A DNA stretch of 10,935 nt, from NCBI GenBank assembly GCA_905215095.1, contig CAJMOL010000030.1, positions 1-10,935 on the forward strand, written 5' to 3'. Source of the stretch: an uncultured bacterium (lineage in GTDB: Bacteria > Actinomycetota > Coriobacteriia > Coriobacteriales > Coriobacteriaceae). The position numbers were made by a program, and so were the translations under genes. Of the stretch, positions 1-7,668 are shown one piece after another (within the stretch, counting starts at the first letter, position 1; every line of letters starts with the position of its first letter). The notes below the pieces were generated by a model. It was not told where the DNA came from. It made no database searches and was given only the letters and a program-made list of their open reading frames with translations.

Positions 1-388
1 CGTCGAACGTTACGTTGCTGCCTTCGAGCGTCAGCCTGCCATACTCAAACCGGTCGACCTCCACCGTTGCCGAATCGTTTCGTCTGTAGGCCTTTCCCTT
101 GCTTCGATAGGGTTTGTCCTGCCCCTCATAAACCGTAAGGATTACGATCCCGTGTTTCTCATCGGGCTCAAGCGAATAACGGGGTGCGGGATCAAGACTG
201 TCGTTAATCATGTTCTCGATGCGCAGGCATTCTGCAACCGGATCCGCAAGGCCGACAGCCACACCCTCGTCATCAACGCCAAACTCAATCTTGCCCGTCC
301 CGTAGTTTGCATAGGCGCTCACCGTTTTAAGAAACGTCGGCGTAACGCTTTCCTTGTATTCGACTGTAGGGCTCTCTCTAACAACCAT
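1..388 (-). CDS. AlbA_2 (Schlafen-type) domain protein, N-terminal 129 codons, runs off window
   Basis: Reading the minus strand from 388 gives an open frame to the window edge, starting MVVRESPTVEYKES. It continues with SAYANYGTGKIEFGVDDEG (about residues 24-42), then a stretch ending in PRYSLEP and a segment with YRSKGKAYRRNDSATVE (about 89-105). An early E-x-K-E-S strand, an 'AYANY/F-G-GKIxFGVDDxG' core and a later 'YxRxxSxT' segment are the hallmark of AlbA_2 domains, formerly called divergent AAA-4. Proteins with this domain often carry a C-terminal ATP-binding-like region and winged helix, and many are annotated as putative regulators or DNA/RNA-binding proteins. The part that would show this lies outside the window. 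The ATG at 388 has a good GAGGGGG ribosome site upstream. An in-frame ATG nine codons earlier (415) lacks one as good. The actual function is unknown. Confidence 0.85.
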   Translation of the reverse strand, partial: MVVRESPTVEYKESVTPTFLKTVSAYANYGTGKIEFGVDDEGVAVGLADPVAECLRIENMINDSLDPAPRYSLEPDEKHGIVILTVYEGQDKPYRSKGKAYRRNDSATVEVDRFEYGRLTLEGSNVTFD

Positions 389-425
389 ATGCACAACCCC
401 CTCGTTTCGTACCATTCATAACCGT

Positions 426-431
426 ATTATA
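426..431 (-). promoter_or_regulatory. Candidate -10 box (TATAAT) for the AlbA_2 gene
   Basis: The minus strand reads a perfect TATAAT here, about 38 nt upstream of the ATG at 388. No good -35 hexamer lies 16-18 nt further upstream. The would-be spacer is instead filled by copy A of the 17-bp palindrome (434-450). This fits a regulated promoter whose spacer is an operator. The call rests only on the hexamer and its placement. A second, weaker box (TATAAA, 455-460 on the minus strand) lies between palindrome copies A and B. Confidence 0.45.
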
Positions 432-485
432 AGACGAAAACCGTTTGCGTACTGATTTATAGAAGACGCAAACGGTTTTCGTCTT
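431..485. repeat. Perfect 20-bp inverted repeat holding operator-like palindromes A and B
   Basis: AAGACGAAAACCGTTTGCGT (431-450) is followed, after 15 bp, by its exact reverse complement (466-485). Each arm holds a 17-bp near-palindrome: copy A at 434-450 (ACGAAAACCGTTTGCGT) and copy B at 466-482 (ACGCAAACGGTTTTCGT). Each has two symmetric mismatches around a central base. The layout therefore suits two binding sites for a dimeric regulator in opposite orientation, as well as an RNA hairpin. The site centres are 32 bp apart, close to three helical turns. Copy A abuts the TATAAT of the AlbA_2 gene, so autoregulation is a plausible inference. No T-run follows the right arm on the plus strand, so a terminator is unlikely in that direction. 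Confidence 0.7.
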
Positions 486-540
486 GATTTGCGTACGGAA
501 TTAAGACGCATAATTTCGCTTTCGTATGGCTCAATACCGG

Positions 541-557
541 ACGCAGACTGTTTTCGT
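541..557. promoter_or_regulatory. Third copy (C) of the 17-bp operator-like palindrome
   Basis: ACGCAGACTGTTTTCGT matches copy B (466-482) at 15 of 17 positions, and the match continues for CT beyond it. Its centre lies 75 bp from that of copy B, near seven helical turns. Half-site-like remnants lie between B and C: ATTTGCGT at 487-494 and AAGACGCA at 503-510. The repetition of the site on one side of the gene suggests cooperative or looped binding. The regulator is not identified. Confidence 0.5.
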
Positions 558-584
558 CTGTCAATACGTCTGCAATCCAAACGA

Positions 585-620
585 AAAGAGCCCCGAGCTC
601 GTATGAACTCGGGGCTCTTT
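585..620 (-). terminator. Strong stem-loop terminator, possibly bidirectional
   Basis: AAAGAGCCCCGAG (585-597) pairs perfectly with CTCGGGGCTCTTT (608-620) around a 10-nt loop, giving a 13-bp stem with a GC core. On the minus strand the stem is followed by TTTTCGTTT, a reasonable U-tract. On the plus strand only three T follow. It is therefore best placed as the transcription end for the oxidoreductase gene that stops at 771, and it insulates the AlbA_2 promoter just beyond it. Weak termination in the plus direction is possible. Confidence 0.8.
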
Positions 621-705
621 GTGCCGCACATCTATGAGAGAAGAAATTCGATGCGTACGGACGCTACTCCATGAAGCCGCCCTGGGATGGCGGCAACCTC
701 GTCAA

Positions 706-762
706 TGGGGTCAGGTTTACATGCATCAGCTTAGTGCAAAGTAACCTGGCCCCATGCACTAA
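706..762. repeat. REP-like imperfect hairpin next to the oxidoreductase stop codon
   Basis: TGGGGTCAGGTTTAC (706-720) pairs with GTAACCTGGCCCCA (741-754), with one G-T wobble and one bulged T. The loop contains TTAGTGCA (731-738), which can instead pair with TGCACTAA (755-762), so two mutually exclusive folds exist. No T-run follows, so it is not a standard terminator. GGGGTCAGG-type palindromes resemble the REP/IS200-like hairpins linked to tyrosine (RAYT) transposases, but that link is from memory. No transposase is present here. The element begins 9 bp beyond the stop codon and may stabilise the 3' end of that mRNA. Confidence 0.55.
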
Positions 763-770
763 GAGATTGG

Positions 771-2720
771 CTAGAGCTCGCAGGCAACCTTGTAGCCATC
801 GCCGCTGGCGTCGCGAATGTTGCCGCACTTGTTGGCGTCACCCAACACGTGGACGGCAACACCGGCAGCGGCAAGGTCGTCGGCCAACTTGGTATTGGGA
901 CGATAGCCCATGGCAAGCACCAGCGTATCGGCACCGGTGATGGTGTGGACCTCGCCGTCCTTTTCGTAGCTGATAGTGTCCTCGGTAATCTCGGTCACCT
1001 TGGCCTCGGTCAGCACATGGACGCCCTTGGAGAGCATGCGCGTGATGAGCACCGCGCGACCGGCGCCGCCCTCGTTGGCGGCGAGCGTCTTGGTCATCTC
1101 GATGACGGTGACATCGCGATTGGCCGGCGACAGGTCGTTGACCAACGGGGCCAGGTAATCGGCCGTCTCGCAGCCAACGGTGCCGCCGCCCACAATGACG
1201 ATCTTCTTGCCCGGGAAAGCCTTGCCACCCAGCAGGTCGTCAGCCGTCATAACCTGCTTAAAGCCCTGCATGAAGGCCGGAGCGATGGGCTCGGCGCCAT
1301 AAGCCAGGACGACCTCGTAGCCCGCGTAGTCACGCTGAATGTCCTCGGCCGAAAGCTCGGTACCAAATACGCACTTCACGCCGACCTCGGCCAGGCGACG
1401 GTACTGATACTTGATCACGCGGGTGAGTTCCTGCTTTGCCGGCGGAACGGCTGCGATGCGCATCTCGCCGCCCGGCTCATCCTGCTTATCCACGAGCACC
1501 ACGTTGTGTCCGCGCTTGGCGGCAATGTAGGCTGCCTCCATGCCCGCAGGACCAGCGCCCACAACCAGTACGTTCTTGGCCTCGGCGGCAGGCTCGTAGC
1601 CGGCCTCGTCGCGCTCAACATCGGGGTTGACGGTGCAGGAGATGCGCTTGCCAAACATAATGCCGTTCAGGCAGCGCAGGCAGCCAATGCAGGGGCGGAT
1701 GTCGTCGGCGTTGCCGGCAGCGGCCTTGTTGCAGAACTCGGCATCGCACAGATTGGCGCGGCCCATCATGCAGATGTCGGCAGCGCCGTCCTCGATCAGC
1801 TCCTCGGCGATCCAGGCCTCGTTGATGCGGCCGACGGTGGCGACAGGAATGTTGACGTGCTTTTTGATCTCGCGCGAGCAGGCAGCGTGCGAGGCCTGCT
1901 GGGTACCGGCGGCAGGAATCGCGGAACCGCGCTTGATGGTGGTGCCGCCCGACACGTGGATCATGTCGACGCCGGCCTTCTCCAGGCGACGCGAGACGTA
2001 GATCATATCGTTGAGGGTCAGACCGCCATCGGTGTACTCATCGCCCGAGATGCGGACGTCGATGATAAAGTCCTTGCCGCAGCGCTCGCGAATCTCGGCG
2101 ATGACCTCGAGCAGGAAGCGCATGCGGGCATCGAGCGAGCCGCCGTACTCGTCGGTACGCTTGTTGTAGAGCGGAGTCAAAAAGCCGCCGAGCATGCCGT
2201 GGGCGTGTGCCGCATGGACTTCAACGCCATCGACGCCAGCCTTCTGCATACGCACGGCAGCGTCGCCAAACTGATGCGTGAGCTCGTGAATCTCATCGAC
2301 CGTGATAGGACGCGGCGCCTCGCGGGCATAGGACGGGCCCACAAAGGATGGAGCGATCAGGCGCGGCGTGCCCGGAATGTTAAAGGCCATGTAGGCGGGG
2401 TGGAAGAGCTGCGGCATGATCTTGCAGCCATACTCGTGGACGGCCGCGGCGAGCTTTTCCCAGCCGGGGATAAACGTGTCGTCGTAGCAGCACATATCAC
2501 CCGGCAGATAGGTATAGGTAGGCTCGACCGTCACGACCTCGGTGATGATGAGGCCCACGCCGCCCTTGGCACGGGCACGGTAATGATCGACCAAGTCGTC
2601 GGTCACATAGCCGTTATCGGCCAGGTTCGTGGACACCGGCGGCATAAAGACGCGGTTCTTAACCTCGGTCGTACCGACCTTGATCGGGCTAAAGAGCATC
2701 GGATAGGCGGAGGACTCCAT
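771..2720 (-). CDS. Old-yellow-enzyme-type FMN/FAD/4Fe-4S oxidoreductase (enoate / 2,4-dienoyl-CoA reductase family), 649 aa
   Basis: A cytoplasmic flavoenzyme of the family that includes FadH, enoate reductases and the bile-acid enzymes BaiCD/BaiH. Such enzymes use NAD(P)H to reduce activated C=C bonds. Residues 8-335 form the FMN-binding TIM barrel: LFSPIKVGTTEVKNR at 10-24, GVDGVEVHAAHAHG at 162-175, RTDEYGGS at 188-195. Cys344, 347, 350 and 362 are the likely 4Fe-4S ligands. The FAD Rossmann motif is VVGAGPAGMEAA (386-397), and a second NAD(P) motif is VIVGGGTVGCETA (508-520). The length is usual for the family. The ATG at 2720 follows AAAGGAA at good spacing; an upstream in-frame start at 2819 would add 33 non-homologous-looking residues and lacks this support. 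It appears monocistronic, with hairpins beyond the stop. The substrate cannot be told from sequence. The segment 169-184 lacks the tyrosine normally found near the active site. Confidence 0.92.
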   Translation of the reverse strand: MESSAYPMLFSPIKVGTTEVKNRVFMPPVSTNLADNGYVTDDLVDHYRARAKGGVGLIITEVVTVEPTYTYLPGDMCCYDDTFIPGWEKLAAAVHEYGCKIMPQLFHPAYMAFNIPGTPRLIAPSFVGPSYAREAPRPITVDEIHELTHQFGDAAVRMQKAGVDGVEVHAAHAHGMLGGFLTPLYNKRTDEYGGSLDARMRFLLEVIAEIRERCGKDFIIDVRISGDEYTDGGLTLNDMIYVSRRLEKAGVDMIHVSGGTTIKRGSAIPAAGTQQASHAACSREIKKHVNIPVATVGRINEAWIAEELIEDGAADICMMGRANLCDAEFCNKAAAGNADDIRPCIGCLRCLNGIMFGKRISCTVNPDVERDEAGYEPAAEAKNVLVVGAGPAGMEAAYIAAKRGHNVVLVDKQDEPGGEMRIAAVPPAKQELTRVIKYQYRRLAEVGVKCVFGTELSAEDIQRDYAGYEVVLAYGAEPIAPAFMQGFKQVMTADDLLGGKAFPGKKIVIVGGGTVGCETADYLAPLVNDLSPANRDVTVIEMTKTLAANEGGAGRAVLITRMLSKGVHVLTEAKVTEITEDTISYEKDGEVHTITGADTLVLAMGYRPNTKLADDLAAAGVAVHVLGDANKCGNIRDASGDGYKVACEL

Positions 2721-2811
2721 ACAGGGTTCCTTTCGTTTGAGCCGCTGGGCGGCAGTTGCTAACGTACTTATCGTATCAGTAACCGCCGCATCCGCGCTCG
2801 CTCGCACTCCC

Positions 2812-2928
2812 GCCCTCAATCCCGACCCTCACAAAAAAGTTGCGGTGGAATACGGAGTAGATGAGGCTTTTGACAGGCAAAACAGTCCGTATTTCACCGC
2901 AACTGATGGGCGGGGTGGAATTGAGGGC
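2812..2928 (-). terminator. Long two-tier stem-loop ending in a T-run: kdp operon terminator
   Basis: The inner arms, 2838-2856 and 2886-2904, pair over 19 bp with a single mismatch (a G-T wobble in one orientation), around a 29-nt loop. On the minus strand the inner stem is followed by CTTTTTTG (2838-2831), so it makes a convincing intrinsic terminator for kdpFABC, whose last gene ends at 2968. A second, outer pair, GCCCTCAAT (2812-2820) and ATTGAGGGC (2920-2928), encloses it. The stem is much longer than a typical terminator, so this may also be a member of a dispersed intergenic repeat family. It also separates kdpC from the oxidoreductase leader. Confidence 0.75.
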
Positions 2929-2967
2929 TCAGATAGTCAGTCACGCCCTCATCCGCCACTCCCTCAC

Positions 2968-3558
2968 CTACAGCGCGCCGTCCAGCATAAGGTTCACCTT
3001 GAGCACATTGACCGTAGGCTCGCCGAAGACGCCCAGGAATCGGCCCTTGGTGCACTGGGCGATGATCTCGCGAACCTCGCCTTCGCTCTTGCCCGTGGCC
3101 TTCGCCAGGCGCGGTACCTGGTACTCGGCGGCATCGGGGGAGATCTCGGGGTCGAGCCCTGAGCCAGAACACGTCACCAGGTCGACGGGCACAGCGTCCA
3201 TATCGGCATCGGGGTTGGCGGCGCGGATCTTCTTCACGCGCGTATCCATCAGCTGCCGATACTCCTCACTCGCCGGGGACAGGTTGGACGGGGCACCATA
3301 CGCCATGAGCTCGCCGTCTTCGCCTTCGACAATTGACACGTTCTGAATACGACCCCACATATGGTCCTCATCCTCGAAGTTCTGGCCGATCAGCTCGGAG
3401 CCCACGATCTTGTCGTCGACCGTAATGAGTGAACCGTTCGCCTGATACGGGAACGCAACCTGGGCGATGCCGGTCACGACGAGCGTATAGCCCAGGCCGC
3501 AGACAACGGTAAACAGCGCGAACACGCCCAGTGCGCGCGATGCAACACCTTTGAACAT
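2968..3558 (-). CDS. kdpC: K+-transporting P-type ATPase subunit KdpC, 196 aa
   Basis: The accessory subunit of the KdpFABC potassium pump, anchored in the membrane by one helix and thought to help ATP binding or complex assembly with KdpB. One hydrophobic segment (about residues 9-31) follows a short basic N-terminus. Family motifs are PYQANGSLI (37-45), GSELIGQNF (53-61), SGSGLDPEISPDAA (131-144) and the C-terminal GEPTVNVLKVNLMLD (179-193). The middle motif, usually YFxGRPSA, is changed to HMWGRIQNVS (66-75), with GAPSNLSP following at 88-95. The ATG at 3558 is preceded by GGAGG at 5 nt. An in-frame GTG at 3570 overlaps that ribosome site and is rejected. It starts 12 nt after the kdpB stop, is the last gene of the operon, and is followed by the stem-loop terminator. 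Confidence 0.96.
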   Translation of the reverse strand: MFKGVASRALGVFALFTVVCGLGYTLVVTGIAQVAFPYQANGSLITVDDKIVGSELIGQNFEDEDHMWGRIQNVSIVEGEDGELMAYGAPSNLSPASEEYRQLMDTRVKKIRAANPDADMDAVPVDLVTCSGSGLDPEISPDAAEYQVPRLAKATGKSEGEVREIIAQCTKGRFLGVFGEPTVNVLKVNLMLDGAL

Positions 3559-3570
3559 ACAAACCTCCAC

Positions 3571-5625
3571 TTACATAATGCCGCAGAACGCGAGCAGCAT
3601 GTCGATGAGCTTGATGAATACGAACGGGGCAACGATGCCGCCCAGACCCCACACGAGCAGGTTGTGGATCAGCAGCTGTCCGGACGGCACCTCGCGGTAC
3701 TTAACGCCCTTCAGCGCGGCCGGGATCAGCGCGACGATAACGAGCGCGTTATAGATGATGGCCGAAAGAACCGCGGACAGCGGGCTTGCCAGACCGAGGA
3801 TGTTGAGCGCGCCAAGGCCCGGGTAGATCGGCGAGAACAGGGCCGGGATGATAGCGAAGTACTTCGCCATGTCGTTGGCCACCGAGAAGGTCGTGAGCGA
3901 ACCGCGGGTCATGAGCAGCTGCTTGCCGATACGCACGACCTCGATGAGCTTGGTGGGGCTGGAGTCGAGGTCAACCATGTTGCCGGCCTCCTTGGCAGCC
4001 TGGGTGCCCGTGTTCATGGCCACGGCCACATCCGCCTGCGCCAGCGCCGGCGCGTCGTTGGTGCCGTCGCCGGTCATGGCGACCAGGTGCCCCTCACGCT
4101 GGAACTCGCGAATCTTCTCGAGCTTGCCTTCAGGGGTGGCCTCGGCCAGGAAGTCGTCAACGCCGGCCTCGGCGGCGATTGCCGCGGCGGTGAGCGGGTT
4201 GTCGCCCGTCACCATGATGGTCTTGATGCCCATCTTGCGCAGGTCGGCGAACTTCTCCTTAACGCCGGACTTGATGATGTCCTTGAGGTACACAACGCCC
4301 AGCACGCGGCAGTTCTTGGTCACGACCAGCGGGGTGCCGCCGGCCTTGGCGATGCGCTCGACGGCCTCGTCGCACTCCTGGGAGAACACGCCGCCGGCTG
4401 CCTCCACATAGGTGCGCACGGAATCGGCAGCGCCCTTGCGGATCTCATTGCCCTCGTAGTTCACACCGGACATGCGGGTCGCCGCGGTAAAGGGGATGAA
4501 CTCCATACCCTTATCCTCGAGCGTGCGGCCGCGCAGAGCGAACTGCTCCTTGGCGAGCACGACGATGGAACGGCCTTCGGGGGTCTCGTCGGCCAGCGAG
4601 GAAAGCTGGGCGGCATCGGCCAGCTCCGCGGGATCGATGCCGTCGACCGGGATGAACTCGGCGGCTTGGCGGTTACCCAGGGTGATGGTGCCGGTCTTGT
4701 CGAGCATGAGGATGTCGACGTCGCCGGCGGCCTCGATGGCGCGGCCGGACATGGCCAGCACGTTGGCCTCGTTCAGACGGCTCATGCCGGCGATGCCGAT
4801 GGCGGACAGAAGGGCGCCGATGGTAGTGGGAGCCAGGCACACGAGCAGCGCCACGAGCGTAGTCACGGCCGTGGGGTTGTCCATGTCGTTAAGACCGACC
4901 GAGAAGCAGGAGTAACAATACAGGGCCAGCGTGACCAGGATAAAGACGATGGAGAGGGCCACCAGGAAGATCTCCAGAGCGATCTCGTTAGGGGTCTTCT
5001 TGCGCGCGGCACCCTCGACCATCGCGATCATCTTGTCCAGGAAGCTCTGGCCGGGCTCACTGGAGATCTTGACGATGATCCAGTCGGACAGCACCGTGGT
5101 ACCGCCGGTAACGGCAGAGCGGTCGCCGCCGGCCTCGCGGACCACGGGGGCGGACTCGCCGGTGATGGCGGACTCGTCAACGGAGGCAGCGCCCTCGATG
5201 ACGTCGCCATCGCCGGGAATCTGCTCGCCGGCGCGTACGATCACCAGGTCGCCGCGCGTAAGCTCGGTGCCGGGAACGACGGTGAAGTGTTCCTTGTCCT
5301 TAACGGACTCGATGCGATGGGCCTCGACATCCTTCTTGGCCGCACGCAGGGAATCGGCCTGAGCCTTACCGCGGCCCTCGGCAAGCGCCTCGGCGAAGTT
5401 CGAGAACAGGTCGGTGAGCCACAGGATGACCGCGATGGCGACCACATAGTAGGTGGGCACACCCGCGTCCTGCACACCGAAGATGGAAGCGACGGCCAGG
5501 ACGGAGGTCATGACGGCGGAAAGCCACACCAGGAACATGACCGGGTTTTGAATCTGGACGCGAGGATCCAGTTTGGCAAACGAGTCGCGGACCGCGCGGC
5601 CCATCATGTCTTTTTGCATAGCCAT
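3571..5625 (-). CDS. kdpB: K+-transporting P-type ATPase catalytic subunit KdpB, 684 aa
   Basis: The ATP-hydrolysing subunit of the pump, a type IA P-type ATPase in the cytoplasmic membrane. Seen in order: N-terminal helices (about 30-50 and 57-75), the actuator motif TGES (155-158), membrane helices around 215-238 and 254-280, the phosphorylation motif DKTGT with Asp309, the nucleotide-binding domain, [11 protein letters not shown] (472-482), and TGDGTNDAP (518-526). Hydrophobic segments from about 590 onward form the C-terminal helices. Ser158 of TGES corresponds to the serine whose phosphorylation inhibits the Escherichia coli pump. Asp585 and Lys588 in [10 protein letters not shown] match the buried charges thought to couple KdpB to KdpA. 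The ATG at 5625 follows AAAGGAGG, 16 nt after the kdpA stop. A TTG start at 5649 would swallow that site. The length is normal and all catalytic residues are present. Confidence 0.98.
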   Translation of the reverse strand: MAMQKDMMGRAVRDSFAKLDPRVQIQNPVMFLVWLSAVMTSVLAVASIFGVQDAGVPTYYVVAIAVILWLTDLFSNFAEALAEGRGKAQADSLRAAKKDVEAHRIESVKDKEHFTVVPGTELTRGDLVIVRAGEQIPGDGDVIEGAASVDESAITGESAPVVREAGGDRSAVTGGTTVLSDWIIVKISSEPGQSFLDKMIAMVEGAARKKTPNEIALEIFLVALSIVFILVTLALYCYSCFSVGLNDMDNPTAVTTLVALLVCLAPTTIGALLSAIGIAGMSRLNEANVLAMSGRAIEAAGDVDILMLDKTGTITLGNRQAAEFIPVDGIDPAELADAAQLSSLADETPEGRSIVVLAKEQFALRGRTLEDKGMEFIPFTAATRMSGVNYEGNEIRKGAADSVRTYVEAAGGVFSQECDEAVERIAKAGGTPLVVTKNCRVLGVVYLKDIIKSGVKEKFADLRKMGIKTIMVTGDNPLTAAAIAAEAGVDDFLAEATPEGKLEKIREFQREGHLVAMTGDGTNDAPALAQADVAVAMNTGTQAAKEAGNMVDLDSSPTKLIEVVRIGKQLLMTRGSLTTFSVANDMAKYFAIIPALFSPIYPGLGALNILGLASPLSAVLSAIIYNALVIVALIPAALKGVKYREVPSGQLLIHNLLVWGLGGIVAPFVFIKLIDMLLAFCGIM

Positions 5626-5641
5626 AAATCTGCGCCCTCCT

Positions 5642-7465
5642 TTACGCAATCATCTGGAAGAACTCGGCAACGGGGCCAAGCGCCAGAGCCGGGAAGAAAC
5701 TCAGGGCACCGATCAGCAGAACGATGAACACGAGCAGGAATACGAACATGCCGTTGGTGGTAGACAGGGTACCGGCGCTCTCGGCGACCTTGCCCTTCTT
5801 GGCCAGCGAGCCGGCGATAGCCAGCGTACCGATGATTGGCATGAAGCGGGCGAACAGCATCTCGAGGCCGAGCATGACGTTGATCCAGGGAATGTTGCAG
5901 TTCATGCCTGCAAACGCCGATCCGTTGTTGCCGCCGCATGAGGTGAAGGCATACAGCGCCTCGGAGAAGCCGTGCGCGCCACCATTGTTGAGCTGGTCGG
6001 CAAGACCGGGCACCATGCAGGCGATGGCCGAGCACACCAGAATGGCAAACGGAGTTGCCAAGCACAGGACAACTGCCCAGCGCATCTCGCCCGGCTCGAT
6101 CTTCTTGCCCAGGAACTCGGGCGTGCGGCCAACCATAAGGCCGGCGATAAACACCGTGAGGATGGCGAAGCCGATCATGCCGTACAGGCCGCAGCCCACG
6201 CCGCCGAACACCACCTCGCCCAGTGCTATCTGGAGCATCTGGACAAACCCGCCGAGCGGGGTGTAGGAGTCGTGCATGGAGTTAACCGAGCCGTTGGAAG
6301 CAGCCGTCGTGAAAGCGGACCAGGTGGAAGAGGAGGCGATGCCAAAGCGGCTCTCCTTGCCCTCCATGTTGCCGCCCGCCTGGCCATCGGTCATCTCGAT
6401 GTTGACCGCGCCGCCATCTGCCAGCTGCGGCGTACCCATATGCTCGTTAACGGCGATGATGCCGGTAAAGACCACGAGCAGGATAAGCATCGCCGCGAAG
6501 ATGGCCTTGCCCTGCCTGGCATTCTTGACACCGATACCGAAGGCGAAGCAACAGGCGGCCGGGATCAGCAGCAGGCTGGTCATCTCGATGATGTTGGTGA
6601 AGGCACTGGGGTTCTCATACGGATGGGCGGAGTTCACGCCGAAGAAGCCGCCGCCGTTGGTGCCGGACTGCTTGATGGCGACCTGAGGAGCCGCGGGACC
6701 CTGGGGCAGGAACTGCTCGGTGACCACGCGCGCGCCCTCGACAACCTTGCCGTCGACCTTGACCGTGTCGCCCTCAATCTGGGCGCCGTCGATGACGCTC
6801 CAGCCGCCGTCTGCATTAGGCTGGACAGCGACGGGCTCTACGAGCTCAGCCTTCTGAGCCGGCTGGAAGTTGGAGATGACGCCACCAGCAGCCAGGCAGA
6901 TGCCGAACACGAGGTTCAGCGGGATGAGCACATACAGGACGGTGCGGGTGAGGTCGACCCAGAAGGAACCCAGACCCTGATCCTTGACCTGACGGAAGCC
7001 GCGGATCAGCGCGAACATGACCGCGATACCGGTGCCAGCGGAAACGAAGTTCTGCACAGTGAGACCCATGAACTGCACAAGGTAGGACAGGGTGGTCTCA
7101 CCGGAGTAGGACTGCCAGTTGGTGTTGGTTATGAAGGAAGCAGCCGTATTGAACGACAGGTCCCATGGCACACCCGGCAGGTGCTGGGGATTGCCTGGCA
7201 AGAAGGACTGAAGCGCCTGGAGTGCCACAAGAGCCACGAGGCCGATCCCCGAAAAGACCAGCACGCTCGCCAGATAGCGCCTACACCCCATCTGCTCTGC
7301 CGCGTCGATGCGAAGCAGACGATAGACGCCACGCTCCACAGGAGCAATCACAGGCGACAGAAACGTATGCTCACCATCCATGATATGGGCCATGAACCGA
7401 CCGAGCGGAACGGCCAGGACGACGAGTACGGCAAAGTACAAGATGTACTGAATCGCAGCGTCCAT
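5642..7465 (-). CDS. kdpA: K+-transporting ATPase subunit KdpA (potassium-binding channel-like subunit), 607 aa
   Basis: The membrane subunit that selects and carries K+ into the complex; it belongs to the superfamily of K+ transporters with four pore repeats. The selectivity-filter segments are visible: [11 protein letters not shown] (113-123), [16 protein letters not shown] (267-282), [11 protein letters not shown] (390-400) and [14 protein letters not shown] (508-521). Many hydrophobic helices lie between them. The protein is about 50 residues longer than the Escherichia coli subunit (557). Most of the excess is an extra polar loop at about 208-250, before the second filter, seemingly on the outer face. 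In the fourth filter region the usual NNNGSAFAG reads GNNGSAFAG. The start at 7465 lies 3 nt after the kdpF stop, and its GAGGAG ribosome site lies inside the end of kdpF, so the two are probably translationally coupled. Confidence 0.97.
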   Translation of the reverse strand: MDAAIQYILYFAVLVVLAVPLGRFMAHIMDGEHTFLSPVIAPVERGVYRLLRIDAAEQMGCRRYLASVLVFSGIGLVALVALQALQSFLPGNPQHLPGVPWDLSFNTAASFITNTNWQSYSGETTLSYLVQFMGLTVQNFVSAGTGIAVMFALIRGFRQVKDQGLGSFWVDLTRTVLYVLIPLNLVFGICLAAGGVISNFQPAQKAELVEPVAVQPNADGGWSVIDGAQIEGDTVKVDGKVVEGARVVTEQFLPQGPAAPQVAIKQSGTNGGGFFGVNSAHPYENPSAFTNIIEMTSLLLIPAACCFAFGIGVKNARQGKAIFAAMLILLVVFTGIIAVNEHMGTPQLADGGAVNIEMTDGQAGGNMEGKESRFGIASSSTWSAFTTAASNGSVNSMHDSYTPLGGFVQMLQIALGEVVFGGVGCGLYGMIGFAILTVFIAGLMVGRTPEFLGKKIEPGEMRWAVVLCLATPFAILVCSAIACMVPGLADQLNNGGAHGFSEALYAFTSCGGNNGSAFAGMNCNIPWINVMLGLEMLFARFMPIIGTLAIAGSLAKKGKVAESAGTLSTTNGMFVFLLVFIVLLIGALSFFPALALGPVAEFFQMIA

Positions 7466-7468
7466 AGT

Positions 7469-7555
7469 TTACGAATCACTCCTCATCAGAATGTAGATGT
7501 AATAGATAAGGAGTCCAATGCAGACGACTCCGATGATGGGAATGAGGATGTTCAT
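7469..7555 (-). CDS. kdpF: KdpF small membrane peptide, 28 aa
   Basis: Reading the minus strand from 7555 gives MNILIPIIGVVCIGLLIYYI, then YILMRSDS and a TAA stop. This is a single hydrophobic helix with a short polar/basic tail. Its size, composition and position directly before kdpA are those of KdpF, the peptide that stabilises the KdpABC complex in the membrane. A ribosome site (AAAGGGG) ends 6 nt before the ATG. It is the first gene of the operon and is probably coupled to kdpA, whose ribosome site it contains. Genes this short are often missed by automatic gene calling. Confidence 0.93.
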   Translation of the reverse strand: MNILIPIIGVVCIGLLIYYIYILMRSDS

Positions 7556-7668
7556 TCACCGCCCCTTTCACGCGCGGTCCGATGCCTCGGACGCCTGCTC
7601 TCGCAAGCGCCTGGGGACAGTAAACGCTTCTAGGGATTAAAGAGGCGTGAGGGCTGGGGCTCACGACC

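Noticed and set aside
431-557. CRISPR array reading of the repeated 17-bp units
   Set aside because: There are only three units, in mixed orientation and with unequal spacing, each palindromic and with no cas gene nearby. The pattern fits operator sites better.
489-674. Short open frames on both strands in 416-674
   Set aside because: They run through the palindromes and the terminator stem, have no ribosome site of note, and show no family resemblance.
676-694. GCCGCC...GGCGGC hairpin as a terminator
   Set aside because: The stem is only 6 bp and no T-run follows on either strand. The stem-loop at 585-620 is a much better terminator.
849-2762. Long plus-strand open frame (637 codons) opposite the oxidoreductase gene
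   Set aside because: It is antisense to a gene with clear family motifs throughout. Its product is rich in Asp, Gly, His and Arg without recognisable domains, as expected when a GC-rich gene is read on the opposite strand.
3664-5727. Long plus-strand open frame (687 codons) opposite kdpB
   Set aside because: The minus strand encodes complete KdpB with all catalytic motifs. The antisense product has low-complexity Gly/Asp/His/Arg composition and spans the kdpB-kdpA boundary.
7556-7630. Possible c-di-AMP (ydaO-type) riboswitch in the kdpF leader
   Set aside because: Short palindromes are present, but the leader is under about 120 nt and I cannot find the conserved core of that riboswitch.
5972-7633. 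Long plus-strand open frame (553 codons) opposite kdpA and kdpF
   Set aside because: It is a shadow of kdpA/kdpF with the same antisense composition bias, and no ribosome site or domain supports it.
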